Shown here: positions 7,106 to 15,647 of the stretch, piece by piece
How the letters are laid out: each line of letters begins with the position of its first letter
Numbering within the stretch: the stretch's first letter is position 1
The notes under the pieces: model-generated
Seen by the model: only the letters and a program-made list of their open reading frames with translations
Told to the model about the DNA's origin: nothing
Database searches by the model: none
Program-made: the position numbers and the translations under genes
NCBI RefSeq assembly: GCF_002726155.1
Contig: NZ_PBSH01000052.1
Coordinates: forward strand, 1-53,982
Reading direction: 5' to 3'
From: Alcanivorax sp.
Lineage (GTDB): Bacteria; Pseudomonadota; Gammaproteobacteria; Pseudomonadales; Alcanivoracaceae
DNA length: 53,982 nt

Positions 7106-7798
7106 TCAGCGTTTGCGTGCCAGTTTTTCCAGGCTCATCAGGGTATCCAGATAATTCACGAAGTGTTCCAGATACGCGGGTGACAGCTCGCGCAGGGTTT
7201 CGATGGAGCGGGTCACCAGCCGGTGGGAGTTGAGGGGGCCGGCGTCACTGGGCGTTTGGGTAATAGCATCGTCGATGCGCTGGCGAGCCTGGTGTGCCTG
7301 CCGCTGGCTACGCAGCTGGCGCAAGGCGCTCAGTTCCCGTTGTCGGGGCGGCGGTGGTGGGGGGCTGGCGCCATTGTCTGCCAGAACCTGGGTTTCCTGT
7401 TGCTTCAACATGCTTGCCAGTGCGTTGTGCTCTTGCGCGTCCTCATCCGCAGGTGCGGCACGGTAGGCCTGCTGCAAGGGCGCAAACGGTGACGGGTTTG
7501 CCGTCTGGCGCCGCCGTAGCAGAGAGCGGAACTGGCCAGGATTGTCGGTGGGTTCCCCGGCACGTTGCAGGGTTTCCCGTGCCTGATTCAGCGCGTCTTC
7601 GTACTCGCTCAGTTGGCTAGCCAGTTTGCCCTGTGTGCTGATGGGGGGCTCAGGCAGCGCCGCCAGCCGTTGGGCAAGGCTGGCCAGGTAGTGGAACTGC
7701 ACCGGCTCGAAATATTCCGCGCCCTGTTCGCGCAGGGCGGTTAGCCGCTCCAGCAGGGCGCCGAGTGTGGGCGAGGGCGCGGCGTGATCAGGGTGCAT
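7106..7798 (-). CDS. DUF2894 family protein, last gene of the MotA-like operon
   Basis: 230 residues, soluble, rich in Ala, Gln and Arg. It has a helical N-terminal part (LGALLERLTALREQGAEYFEPVQFHYLASLAQRLAAL), a proline-rich linker with PPPPPP near residue 150, and a C-terminal helix pair (SYLEHF-like segment YLEHFVNYLDTLMSLEKLA). This matches my memory of DUF2894 proteins, which co-occur with DUF3348 and DUF802. The start overlaps the end of the OmpA-like gene by 11 bases, indicating translational coupling. Its function is unknown; a cytoplasmic partner of the membrane complex is an inference. Confidence 0.8.
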   Translation of the reverse strand: MHPDHAAPSPTLGALLERLTALREQGAEYFEPVQFHYLASLAQRLAALPEPPISTQGKLASQLSEYEDALNQARETLQRAGEPTDNPGQFRSLLRRRQTANPSPFAPLQQAYRAAPADEDAQEHNALASMLKQQETQVLADNGASPPPPPPRQRELSALRQLRSQRQAHQARQRIDDAITQTPSDAGPLNSHRLVTRSIETLRELSPAYLEHFVNYLDTLMSLEKLARKR

Positions 7799-8426
7799 CG
7801 GCTTCCTCGCTTTGCCTTGGCACCGTGGTCAGCTCTACCCGGCGGTTACGGGCACGGCTGTCGGCGTCGTTGTTGGGGGCCACCGGCTGGTTGTCGCCGA
7901 AAGCGGCGGCAAACACCTGGTCCGCCGGCATGCCCTGTTCGATCAGGGTGCGGGTGACGGTGAGTGCTCGCTGCGCCGACAGGCCCCAGTTATCCGCGTA
8001 ACGGCCGTTGCCCCGGTTGATGGGCAGGTCGTCGGTGAAGCCGCTGACCATGAGCATGTCGTCATGCTGGCTGAGAAATACCTGCAGTGGTTTCACCAGA
8101 TCGCTTAGCAGGGCTTCGCCTTCCGGTTGCAGCTGGTCGGAGTTGAGCTGGAACAGCACGCTGCCACTGATGCCGATGCGGCCGTTGTGGAAGGTTACTC
8201 GACCGCTGGCTAACGGGTCGGCCAGCGCTTCTTCCAGTGCCATGCGGCGCTGTTCTTCGGCGAGGCGTTTGGCTTTTTCCTGCTCCAGAGACTGGCTTAA
8301 TTCCAGCTGGATACCGATTACCCACACCAGTAACAGCACCAGAATGCCCACCAGCGCGGCCATCAGGTCCGAGAAGATGGCCCAGACCGGCGAGGCCTGG
8401 GCATCGCTGTCGTGTAATTCGTCCAT
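7788..8426 (-). CDS. MotB/OmpA-domain stator-like protein
   Basis: 212 residues. A single membrane helix near residues 17-40 (IFSDLMAALVGILVLLLVW) carries Asp20, at the position of the proton-binding Asp of MotB-type stators. A short coiled coil (about 45-72) leads to an OmpA-like peptidoglycan-binding domain (about 75-205) with SGFTDD, NWGLSAQRA and ARNRRVEL, including the conserved Asp and Arg that hold diaminopimelate. The ATG shares its A with the stop of the upstream MotA-like gene. Together they look like an ion-driven A5B2-type stator anchored to the cell wall. Genes for flagella are absent nearby, so a non-flagellar role is likely. Confidence 0.85.
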   Translation of the reverse strand: MDELHDSDAQASPVWAIFSDLMAALVGILVLLLVWVIGIQLELSQSLEQEKAKRLAEEQRRMALEEALADPLASGRVTFHNGRIGISGSVLFQLNSDQLQPEGEALLSDLVKPLQVFLSQHDDMLMVSGFTDDLPINRGNGRYADNWGLSAQRALTVTRTLIEQGMPADQVFAAAFGDNQPVAPNNDADSRARNRRVELTTVPRQSEEADAP

Positions 8427-10672
8427 CAGTTGACCTCGGAAGCCGGGCGCTGGCTATCCTGCGCGGGCGCCTCGCTATGGCGCAGGCTGGCCAGGGCATC
8501 AATCACGTCTTTCTGTGAGGCCATGCTCAGCTCGATCACCTCGCGGGCCTGTTCCACGTAGTAACCCAGTTGCTCGTCGGCGCGGGCGGACGATTTCTCC
8601 AGCGAGCTTTCCACCTGCTGCAGGTTGTCCAGCAGGGTGTCGTTGGCACTGCTGAATACCTGCACGGCAGCGGTAAAGGCATCGCTGAGGCTGGCCACTT
8701 CGGCGGCGCTGCCGGTGACATCGCCGGCCACCTGATTGAGGCGGGAGGCCTGTTCACTGACCTGCCGGGAAAAGGTGTCGCTGACCTGACTCAAGGTTTC
8801 GCTGGAGGTGCGGATCAGGGTATCGATGGCGTCGCGCTGGGCACTGGCGGCGGCTTGCTGGCCACTGAGCAGGGTGTCCAGCTCGGCCATGATGCGGCGG
8901 CGTTCTTCCAGCAGTTCGTTGTCCCGTTCGCTGCTGTGGGTCATTTCCTCGCGCAGGCGGGTGATCACCTCCGCGGCCGCTTTGGGGGTCTGCGAAGCGG
9001 TTTCGATCAGTCGCGTCATCGGTGCTTCCAGGGCGGTGCCCAGACGGCCCAGATGCTCGGTGACAGTGGTTTCCAGCCCGGCCAGGCGCTCGCTGGCGGC
9101 ATCGCCGCGGGCCGCTTCCTGATCACGCAGGGTATTGAGTTGTTCGCCCAGTTGCTTGATCAGGCTGTCCATGCCGGTTTGCTGACCGCTGAGTAACCCG
9201 GCGGCGCTGTCACGGAATTCGCTGTTGTGCTCGTGCAGGGCGCTACGGATCTCGCTGACCAGCGTGGCCACGGTTTGTTGCTGTTCGCTGAGGCCGGTTT
9301 GCCAGTGCTGGCTGGCTTGCTCGGTGCTGGCCTGGAATTGCCCGGCGATGGCAGCGAACTGTTTTTCGCTCTGTTCAGCCACGGTCTGCTGGGTGCGTTG
9401 TACCTGCTGGAGCAGTTCCGCGCCGCTGGCCCGGTGGACTTCCAGCCCGGCGTTCCAGCTGTCCATGGCCTGGCGGGTGGCGGCCTGGAATTGCTCGGTA
9501 ATGGCGGCCAGTTGTTGTTCGCTGGCGTTGCCCAGTTGTTGCTGGGTGTCGCGGACCTGTTGCAGCAGGGTGTCGCTGTTGTGCTGGAACTGGTCGTGGT
9601 GGGCGGCCAGGGACGTGCTGATGTCGTTGACCAGCCGGGCGCTGGTTTGCTGATGCTCGGCGAGGCCGGCGCGCCATTGTTCGGCGGCGTGTTCGGTGGT
9701 GTCGCGGAAGCGCTCGGTGAGGGTGCCGAGTTGCTGTTCGGTGATGGCGTTGAGCTTTTCGTGGGTGCCCTGAACCTGCTCGCTGAGGCTGGCCAGGGAT
9801 TGGGCCATGATCGGCTGTACGCTCTCGGCGGCCAGGCGGCTGCTATCGGCCAGGGTGTCACGCAGGGAATCGCCCACGGAGCGCGCCAACCCCTGGTATT
9901 GCTCCTGGAGTCCGTTGTGGAAGGCTTGCTGATTGCCAGTGAGCTGCTCGCCCATTTGTTCCATGCGCCCGGTGAGGGTCTGCAGGGCGGTGACCAGTTC
10001 CGGGAAGGCTTGTGACTGGCTTTGCAGAGCCGCGTAGGCGGCTTCACGTTGGTGATTCAGGGAGAAGCGGTACAGCTGGCCATCTACGGCGTCGTCCAGA
10101 TGGCGGGAGACCTCCATGCGGTCGCGACGGCACAGGGTGGCGGTGAGGCCCAGCATGGCGGAGGCGGCTACCCCGGCAATGGAGGTGCCAAAGGCCAGGC
10201 TCAGGCCGGCGATGGGCGCGGACAGGGCGCTGCGAATGGCGGTCAATTCACTGCTGCCATCCAGGGCGGTGGCGGCGCCTTTCAGGGTGACGATCATGCC
10301 TACAAAGGTGCCGAGCAGGCCGAGCATGACCAGCAGGCCGGTGAGGTAAGGGGTCAGCACCGGGCCTGGCAGGGCGGAGGGCTGGCCGTCGACGCGGCGT
10401 TGTACAGCATGGCGCAGGGTGCGGGGCAGGTCGGTGAGCCAGCGGGTCAGGGAATCCCGGCCGGCATCGGGCTCGGGGAGCTGCTGCAGTTGTTGATCCA
10501 GCCGGGCGGTGTCGCGGCGGTAGCGTAGCAGTTCCAGAAAGCCCAGCCCGTAGACGGCGGCGATCAGCAGGGTAACGGTGAGGGCCACCGGATTGCGCAA
10601 AAAGGTGGCGCCAATCCAGATAACGGCCACGGCGCCAAGGGCAAAGGGCAGAGCAAACAAAAAACGTCTCAT
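8426..10672 (-). CDS. DUF802 MotA/TolQ/ExbB-like channel protein with long helical tail
   Basis: 748 residues. Two N-terminal helices (about 5-25 and 30-50) are followed by the MotA/TolQ core: helices at about 107-130 (YLTGLLVMLGLLGTFVGMI) and 152-180 (SAPIAGLSLAFGTSIAGVAAS). Residues from about 200 to 720 form an almost continuous Gln/Ala/Glu-rich coiled coil. Within it a 37-residue unit is repeated three times (about 312-348, 385-421, 436-472), each with E-x-Q near its start and a W-x-x-GL centre. The tail should project into the cytoplasm. Start and stop both overlap neighbouring genes (ATGA and TGATG). The architecture recalls ZorA of the Zorya defence system, although the partner genes differ. 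Confidence 0.85.
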   Translation of the reverse strand: MRRFLFALPFALGAVAVIWIGATFLRNPVALTVTLLIAAVYGLGFLELLRYRRDTARLDQQLQQLPEPDAGRDSLTRWLTDLPRTLRHAVQRRVDGQPSALPGPVLTPYLTGLLVMLGLLGTFVGMIVTLKGAATALDGSSELTAIRSALSAPIAGLSLAFGTSIAGVAASAMLGLTATLCRRDRMEVSRHLDDAVDGQLYRFSLNHQREAAYAALQSQSQAFPELVTALQTLTGRMEQMGEQLTGNQQAFHNGLQEQYQGLARSVGDSLRDTLADSSRLAAESVQPIMAQSLASLSEQVQGTHEKLNAITEQQLGTLTERFRDTTEHAAEQWRAGLAEHQQTSARLVNDISTSLAAHHDQFQHNSDTLLQQVRDTQQQLGNASEQQLAAITEQFQAATRQAMDSWNAGLEVHRASGAELLQQVQRTQQTVAEQSEKQFAAIAGQFQASTEQASQHWQTGLSEQQQTVATLVSEIRSALHEHNSEFRDSAAGLLSGQQTGMDSLIKQLGEQLNTLRDQEAARGDAASERLAGLETTVTEHLGRLGTALEAPMTRLIETASQTPKAAAEVITRLREEMTHSSERDNELLEERRRIMAELDTLLSGQQAAASAQRDAIDTLIRTSSETLSQVSDTFSRQVSEQASRLNQVAGDVTGSAAEVASLSDAFTAAVQVFSSANDTLLDNLQQVESSLEKSSARADEQLGYYVEQAREVIELSMASQKDVIDALASLRHSEAPAQDSQRPASEVN

Positions 10673-11472
10673 GGGGTGGTGCTTTCCTTGTGATCAATGG
10701 TGGCGAACGTGGAGCCGGTGTTTGCGTCTGAGGACGCGGCGGTGGCTGCGCCCAGCAGGCCCAGAATGGGCTCCTGACGGGCGTCCAGTTCAGCCAGCAA
10801 CAGCATTTGAATTTCCTGGCAGAATTGGGCGAGCCAGCCGTTGGCGGCCATCCAGTCCTGCGGTGGTGTGTGTTGGCCCTGCTGCCAGAGCGTGCGGTAA
10901 CGCTTTTCCAGAAAGGCGGGCAGGGCAGTAAAGCAGCGGCGTACGTAGGTTGAGAGGCTGTGCTCGAACACCGCATCCAGCTCGGCCAGCCGTGCCAGCT
11001 CGGCACTGTGTGCGGTGAGCTGGCGCCGGGCACGCAGGCGCAGGTTGGTCAGCGCGGCAATCATTTGCCGCTGGTGGGCCTGGTGGAAGCGCTCATAGGG
11101 GCCAAAGGTGGGGCGTTTGTCTGCCGGGGTATCGCGATTGACGGCGGGCAGGCTGATCACCGAAGCGGCCTGTTTGCCGGCGAAGCTGTAGCTCAGGTTC
11201 TCCAGCAGGGTGTTACGGGTTTTCAGCAGGTCGGCCTGCAGGGTGTCGGTGATATCGTCCCGGGGGGTAAACGGGCCGTTGGGGCGGTGCTGGGTGGCGG
11301 CATCCAGAGCAATGGTGTCGGACAGGTCAAACAGGCGCCCCAACCGTTCGGCAAAGCAGGGGTGCGAGGACGCGGCGGCTTTCGGGTCCAGGCTGGCGAG
11401 CAGCTGTACCAGCCGGCTGCCGGCGGGGCCGGTTTGCGCGGGTGTTTGCGTCCTATGCATACTGTTGTCCAT
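10669..11472 (-). CDS. DUF3348 family protein, first gene of the MotA-like operon
   Basis: 267 residues from ATG 11472; ATG 11460 is an alternative, and the frame extends upstream to 11667 through a large inverted repeat that is probably not coding. The protein is soluble and helical. It has a conserved-looking N-terminal block SRLVQLLASLDP, a central RQMIAALTNLRLRARRQL and a C-terminal low-complexity region (AATAASSDANTGSTF). This composition and position match DUF3348 proteins, which precede DUF802 genes in proteobacteria. The stop overlaps the DUF802 start by four bases. Function unknown; no catalytic motif was recognised. Confidence 0.75.
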   Translation of the reverse strand: MDNSMHRTQTPAQTGPAGSRLVQLLASLDPKAAASSHPCFAERLGRLFDLSDTIALDAATQHRPNGPFTPRDDITDTLQADLLKTRNTLLENLSYSFAGKQAASVISLPAVNRDTPADKRPTFGPYERFHQAHQRQMIAALTNLRLRARRQLTAHSAELARLAELDAVFEHSLSTYVRRCFTALPAFLEKRYRTLWQQGQHTPPQDWMAANGWLAQFCQEIQMLLLAELDARQEPILGLLGAATAASSDANTGSTFATIDHKESTTP

Positions 11473-11523
11473 GGCGACTGCAGATACGGGAAAACGGGTT
11501 ATCGGTGGCTGCAGCAAGGTGCT

Positions 11524-11579
11524 GCCTTTCCCGATTAGAATGGATCGGTAGCCAGCCGCCCATTCTAATCGGGAAAGGC
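11524..11579. promoter_or_regulatory. 20-bp perfect inverted repeat in the divergent promoter region
   Basis: Arms 11524-11543 and 11560-11579 are exact reverse complements (GCCTTTCCCGATTAGAATGG and its complement) separated by 16 bases. No T-run follows on either strand, so it is not an ordinary terminator. It lies between the - strand DUF3348 operon and a + strand lipoprotein gene and could bind a regulator or form a cruciform. Confidence 0.6.
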
Positions 11580-11657
11580 CGGCGATGATAATGCGCTGGT
11601 CGGTTGAAAGATGGGTTGCGAAATCTGTCGTAGGGCCGGCACGCAAAGGAGTGCGAC

Positions 11658-11903
11658 ATGAACGCATGGAAAACCGCGATACCGGTGATGCTGCTGGCGT
11701 CGGGCCTGCTTTCCGGCTGCCAGCCGGGCAAACCAGTGGGCGCCGATCGGGACCGTCACGGCTGCCTGCTGTCCGGTGGCTATCAATGGTGCCCGGCCAC
11801 CGCCGCCTGTGAGCGCCCCTGGGAGCTGGCTGAAGCCCATGGCTTTGCCAATACGACAGCAGGCTTTGAGCATTTTTGTACCGGTGCGGATCCGGACCAA
11901 TGA
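11658..11903 (+). CDS. small cysteine-containing lipoprotein
   Basis: 81 residues; ATG 11658 follows AAAGGAG. A signal peptide ends in lipobox LLSGC (Cys20). The mature 61 residues contain DRHGCLLSGGYQWCPATAACERPWELA, a cysteine pattern (C-x8-C-x5-C-ERPWE) that I recognise from small secreted proteins of unknown function; a fourth Cys is near the end (HFCTG). Probably two disulfides in the periplasm or outer membrane. The DinB-like gene follows after 33 bases. Confidence 0.7.
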   Translation: MNAWKTAIPVMLLASGLLSGCQPGKPVGADRDRHGCLLSGGYQWCPATAACERPWELAEAHGFANTTAGFEHFCTGADPDQ

Positions 11904-11936
11904 GTCAATGCGGGAAGAGATGCGGGAAGAGGCGCG

Positions 11937-12476
11937 GTGAGTGAATTAAGCGCAGTCCGTTTGCTGGCGGATTATAATCAGTGGATGAACGGGCGCCTCT
12001 ACGAGGCCGCCGCGGCCTTGCCGGATGCGGTGCGCCAGCAAGACCGTGGGGCCTTTTTCGGGTCTGTCGAAGGGACGCTGAATCATCTGGTGGTGGCGGA
12101 TACGCTGTGGTTAAAACGGTTTGCGCTGCACCCGGCGTGTATCGACAGCCTTGCGCCCATTACGATTCTGCCCACGCCGCCGGCGCTGGATGCACCGGTG
12201 CGGGACACGTTTTCTGAATTGCACATGCACCGGTTATGGCTGGATCAGCAAATTGTGGTGTGGTGTGGGAATCTGCGTGACGCCGATCTGGAATATCTGT
12301 TGTCCTACCGTAACAGCAAGGGTGTTGCGGCGCGGCGGCGGTTTGGCAGTTTGTTAACGCATTTTTTCAATCACCAGACTCACCATCGTGGCCAAGTGAG
12401 CACCTTGATGTCGCAGGTTGGCGTTGATGTGGGTGTGACGGATTTGCTGGTACGTATTGCCAACGATTTACAATAA
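11937..12476 (+). CDS. DinB/YfiT-like four-helix metalloprotein
   Basis: 179 residues from GTG 11937 (GGGAAG upstream). The DinB fold is shown by GTLNHLVVADTLWLKRF near residue 46 and LLTHFFNHQTHHRGQVSTL near residue 138, which supply the His-x3-His and single His ligands of the metal site. The helix YNQWMNGRLYEAA at the start is also typical. Family members are thiol-dependent S-transferases (bacillithiol or mycothiol types) or uncharacterised damage-inducible proteins. The function in a gammaproteobacterium is unclear. Possibly in one transcript with the preceding lipoprotein gene. Confidence 0.85.
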   Translation: MSELSAVRLLADYNQWMNGRLYEAAAALPDAVRQQDRGAFFGSVEGTLNHLVVADTLWLKRFALHPACIDSLAPITILPTPPALDAPVRDTFSELHMHRLWLDQQIVVWCGNLRDADLEYLLSYRNSKGVAARRRFGSLLTHFFNHQTHHRGQVSTLMSQVGVDVGVTDLLVRIANDLQ

Positions 12477-12534
12477 GCGAGGCCTGTATTGGTAGCGCCA
12501 CTGCGCGTGGCCGAGCACAGAGGATGAGGCAGTA

Positions 12535-12789
12535 ATGAGCAGGATAGTGATGGTTATGGCGGTGCTGGTGATGGTTTCGGCGTGTTCCAGCCAGCAGAAA
12601 CAGGAAATAAAAGATGGCGGGCGCCAGGTTGGTGAGACGACCCGCGATGTGACCCGTGATATCGGTCACGCCACCCGCGATGCGGCCCGTGAAACCGGGC
12701 ATTTTTTCCGCGATACCGCCAAGGATATTTTTGGCGATGGCAGTGCTGACGGGAATGAGGAAAAAGCGGCTGACGACAGCGACGAGTAA
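12535..12789 (+). CDS. small lipoprotein with amphipathic 11-residue repeats
   Basis: 84 residues; lipobox VSAC at Cys17. The mature part repeats a charged amphipathic pattern: ETTRDVTRDIGHATRDAARETGHFFRDTAKDIFG, with R/K-D pairs every 4 or 7 residues, resembling LEA or apolipoprotein helices. It ends in an acidic tail (EEKAADDSDE). It probably lies as a helix on the inner face of the outer membrane. No named function. It is convergent with the phospholipase D gene 18 bases away. Confidence 0.7.
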   Translation: MSRIVMVMAVLVMVSACSSQQKQEIKDGGRQVGETTRDVTRDIGHATRDAARETGHFFRDTAKDIFGDGSADGNEEKAADDSDE

Positions 12790-12807
12790 CGCCGGGGCTT
12801 GCGGGAA

Positions 12808-14376
12808 TCAAATTTGCGATTCAATCGGCAGCCACGACAGTACCCATACCTTGATGCGTTGCCAGCGGGACGTCTCCGGATCGTGATCCACCGTCAATGG
12901 CGTGTCGCTGTCTGCATTGCTCGCTTGCCACTGCAATTCGTTCTCATCATTCAGGCTGACGTGCCAGGCTGAATCGTCGCTGATCCAGCTGGAAAACAGT
13001 TGGCTGAGTTGTTGATTCAGCGATTCGCTTTCAATCAGCAAACCGATTTCCGTATTTTGCAAGATCGAACGGCCATCCAGGTTCACCGAACCGATGAAGG
13101 TGCGATCGTCATCAATGACAAAGGTCTTGGCGTGCAGGCTGGCGCGGGACTTGCCCTTAAACCAGTGAATGCGTTCCTGCTGCCCGGCTTCGGCACGCAG
13201 CTCCCACAGGCGGATGCCATTTTCCAGTAGCGGCTTTCGGTAATTCACATAGCCGCTGTGCACGATGGCCACGTCGGTGGTGCTCAGGGAGTTGGTCAGG
13301 ATGTCGACTTTAACGCCACGATCGGTCAATGCTGAAAACAGTGCCACGCCGGCATCTCCGGGGACAAAATAGGCAGAACTGATTTGCAGCCGCTGTTCGG
13401 CGCTGTCGAGAATGGTTTTCAGTGAAGCGCCGAGATAATCGTCGCGGCTCACCGTGTCCCGTGCGGTGGCTTTTTCCGGTGGGTCGGCATAAAGGGTAGC
13501 CTGCCCCCAGTCCAGGGAGACTTTCCCTTCTACAAGCCGGCGGCCCAGGCTGGAGCCGGAGAGGGCGTTGGCAAATTCGCTGTTCGTCTGCTCATCCAGA
13601 AAGCTGTTCAGGGTGCGCCGCAAGGTGGCCAGATCCATGTCCGCATCGACGGCGTCAAGAACATGATTGATCGGCACCGCGGCGGTCGTGTTCCAGTACA
13701 GATCAAAACTGGCAGCACCGTCAGGGACAATCTTGCCCACGGCCATCACGTCGACATCCTGAAAATCCACGTTGCTATTGGAAAAATACTCGTCGCCCAG
13801 ATTGCGCCCGCCAGTGATCAGGACGCTACTGTCCGCCACCATCAATTTGTTATGCATGCGATGGTTGGTGCGCCCGAAATGTGTGGCCATTTGAAACGCC
13901 CGGCTAATGCCGCTGCGGGCAGCAACCGGATTGAAAATGCGGATATGAATGTTGGGGTGTTGTTCGAGGGTGGCAACGAGCGGCTCTGCCACACGTGTGC
14001 CCAAATCGTCGACGAGAAGACGCACCCGAACGCCCCGGTCTGCTGCTTCCAGCAGTTTGGCGATGATGATGCGCGATGAGGTGTCGTCGGAAACAATATA
14101 GTACTGCAGGTCCAGCGAGGATTGGGCCACTTCAATCAGGGCAACGCGTGCCACAAAAGCAGACAGCCCCTCGTGCAACAGGTAAAAGCCGGACTGATTT
14201 TCATGCTCGGGGTTTTTGTGAAGCTGTTCCAGCCCTTCGACAATAGGGCCGTCAGCAGGACTGGGAAGCCCTACGCTGGCGGGGCGGTCACTCGGGTCAT
14301 AGCTGGGCTGTGCCTGGCAAGCCGTGGAGAGCAAGGTAACCAGTAATAGCCCGATCAGGGGTGGCATATGAGGCAT
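12808..14376 (-). CDS. phospholipase D / cardiolipin synthase-like lipoprotein
   Basis: 522 residues with a lipoprotein signal (LLSTAC, Cys20). Two HKD motifs define the PLD superfamily: H175-N-K177-x4-D182 (HRMHNKLMVADSSVLITGG) and a second near residues 405-425 (ASLHAKTFVIDDDRTFIGS), each followed by a GG/GS-x-N segment. The enzyme class transfers phosphatidyl groups or hydrolyses phosphodiesters via a phospho-histidine. The size and secretion signal fit ClsC-like or YmdC-like enzymes, here placed on the periplasmic side. ATG 14367 is an alternative start. It is divergent from an outer membrane barrel gene. Confidence 0.88.
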   Translation of the reverse strand: MPHMPPLIGLLLVTLLSTACQAQPSYDPSDRPASVGLPSPADGPIVEGLEQLHKNPEHENQSGFYLLHEGLSAFVARVALIEVAQSSLDLQYYIVSDDTSSRIIIAKLLEAADRGVRVRLLVDDLGTRVAEPLVATLEQHPNIHIRIFNPVAARSGISRAFQMATHFGRTNHRMHNKLMVADSSVLITGGRNLGDEYFSNSNVDFQDVDVMAVGKIVPDGAASFDLYWNTTAAVPINHVLDAVDADMDLATLRRTLNSFLDEQTNSEFANALSGSSLGRRLVEGKVSLDWGQATLYADPPEKATARDTVSRDDYLGASLKTILDSAEQRLQISSAYFVPGDAGVALFSALTDRGVKVDILTNSLSTTDVAIVHSGYVNYRKPLLENGIRLWELRAEAGQQERIHWFKGKSRASLHAKTFVIDDDRTFIGSVNLDGRSILQNTEIGLLIESESLNQQLSQLFSSWISDDSAWHVSLNDENELQWQASNADSDTPLTVDHDPETSRWQRIKVWVLSWLPIESQI

Positions 14377-14459
14377 GGTGGAGTCATCGCAGCAAGTCTG
14401 CGATTATCAAAACGCAACAGTGCGATAATTTCAAACTGAACTTACACAGGGATCGGGTC

Positions 14460-15647
14460 ATGCTCAAGCAAGGGATGCTGGCAGTCGTTACAGGATTGAT
14501 GGCTGGCGCCGCACAGGCTGATTTTTTTCAGGATTACATGATCGATCCGGAAGACGGCATGCTGGACGGCAGTCGGTATCTTTCCGAGGTGCCGCAAGGG
14601 TTCTTGCCGATCCCGATGGTGATTACAGAGCCCGCGGTGGGCGCCGGCCTGGGGATGGGCGCGGTGTTTTTCCATGAAAGTGAAGAACAAAAGAAACAGC
14701 AAAAAAACGCTCAGAGTGCGGCTATCATCCCTCACAATATCAGTGTCGTAGGGCTGGGCGCGACAGAGAATGGAACACGTGCAGCGGGACTGGGACATAT
14801 AGGTTTCTGGCATGACGACCGTATTCGCTATCGTGGTTTTGCCTTGTTTCCCGATTTGAATCTGGACTTTTATTCCCTGGGAGGACGCGACCTGCGTGAT
14901 CCCGTAGAGCTGAATGTGAAAGGGCCGGCGGCCGTGCAGGAATTAAAATTCCGATTGGGTGAAAGCCGCTGGATGCTGGGAGCAAGGCAGGTTTACCGAC
15001 AGGTCGAACTGTCCCTTGAAGAAAATATATCGTTGCCCAATCCCCGGCTTGAACAGGCGGTGAATACGTTTTTGCAAAACAATCTGGGGGATAAAATTAG
15101 CACCTCAGGGCTGGGAGTGCTGGCTGAGTATGATAGCCGGGATAATCCTCTGGCTCCTCAGTCCGGGCTTTATTATGCGGGTAATTATGTGTGGTACGGG
15201 GACAGTGTTGGCAGTGATATCAACTTTGCCAGTTATACGTTGGAGGGCCTGAATTACTGGAACGTTAACGAGCATTTCAATTTTGCCCTGCGTCTTCAGT
15301 ATGACGGTGTCGATGTGAGCGACAGTACCCGGTTGCCACCTTATGTGTTGCCTTATGTGGATATGCGCGGCATTCCGGCTGTTCGCTATCAGGGTAAGGC
15401 GGTCGCGGTGGCAGAAGTGGAGGCGATCTGGAAAGCCAGTCCTCGCTGGCGGTTTAACTTTTTTGGTGGCGGTGGACGTGCCGCAGAAAGCCTTTCGGAT
15501 TTGTCAGAGGCTGAAGTCGCAAATAGTTACGGTTCCGGGTTTCGCTATCTGATCGCTCGCCGGTATGGGATGACGATGGGCATTGATATTGCCCGGGGGC
15601 CGGAGGATACCGCCTGGTATATTCAGGCGGGGTCCAGCTGGCGCTGA
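14460..15647 (+). CDS. BamA/TamA-type surface antigen barrel protein
   Basis: 395 residues from ATG 14460; the frame runs back to 14361 over the neighbouring gene's start and is not needed. A signal peptide (MLKQGMLAVVTGLMAGAAQA) precedes a mature protein of alternating beta strands with aromatic girdles and a terminal segment typical of the bacterial surface antigen (Omp85) barrel. No POTRA domains are present, so it is a short, barrel-only member. These are found in the outer membrane and often lie near lipid-handling enzymes such as the divergent PLD lipoprotein. The substrate is unknown. Confidence 0.8.
   Translation: MLKQGMLAVVTGLMAGAAQADFFQDYMIDPEDGMLDGSRYLSEVPQGFLPIPMVITEPAVGAGLGMGAVFFHESEEQKKQQKNAQSAAIIPHNISVVGLGATENGTRAAGLGHIGFWHDDRIRYRGFALFPDLNLDFYSLGGRDLRDPVELNVKGPAAVQELKFRLGESRWMLGARQVYRQVELSLEENISLPNPRLEQAVNTFLQNNLGDKISTSGLGVLAEYDSRDNPLAPQSGLYYAGNYVWYGDSVGSDINFASYTLEGLNYWNVNEHFNFALRLQYDGVDVSDSTRLPPYVLPYVDMRGIPAVRYQGKAVAVAEVEAIWKASPRWRFNFFGGGGRAAESLSDLSEAEVANSYGSGFRYLIARRYGMTMGIDIARGPEDTAWYIQAGSSWR

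Noticed and set aside
9160..10047. Long open frames opposite or shifted within the DUF802 gene
   Set aside because: High GC and repeated coiled-coil codons keep other frames open; their products are low-complexity and lack domains.
7106..11472. Calling the operon Zorya
   Set aside because: Genes for ZorC/ZorD/ZorE-type effectors are absent and the partners are DUF3348 and DUF2894. Only the stator-like part is shared.
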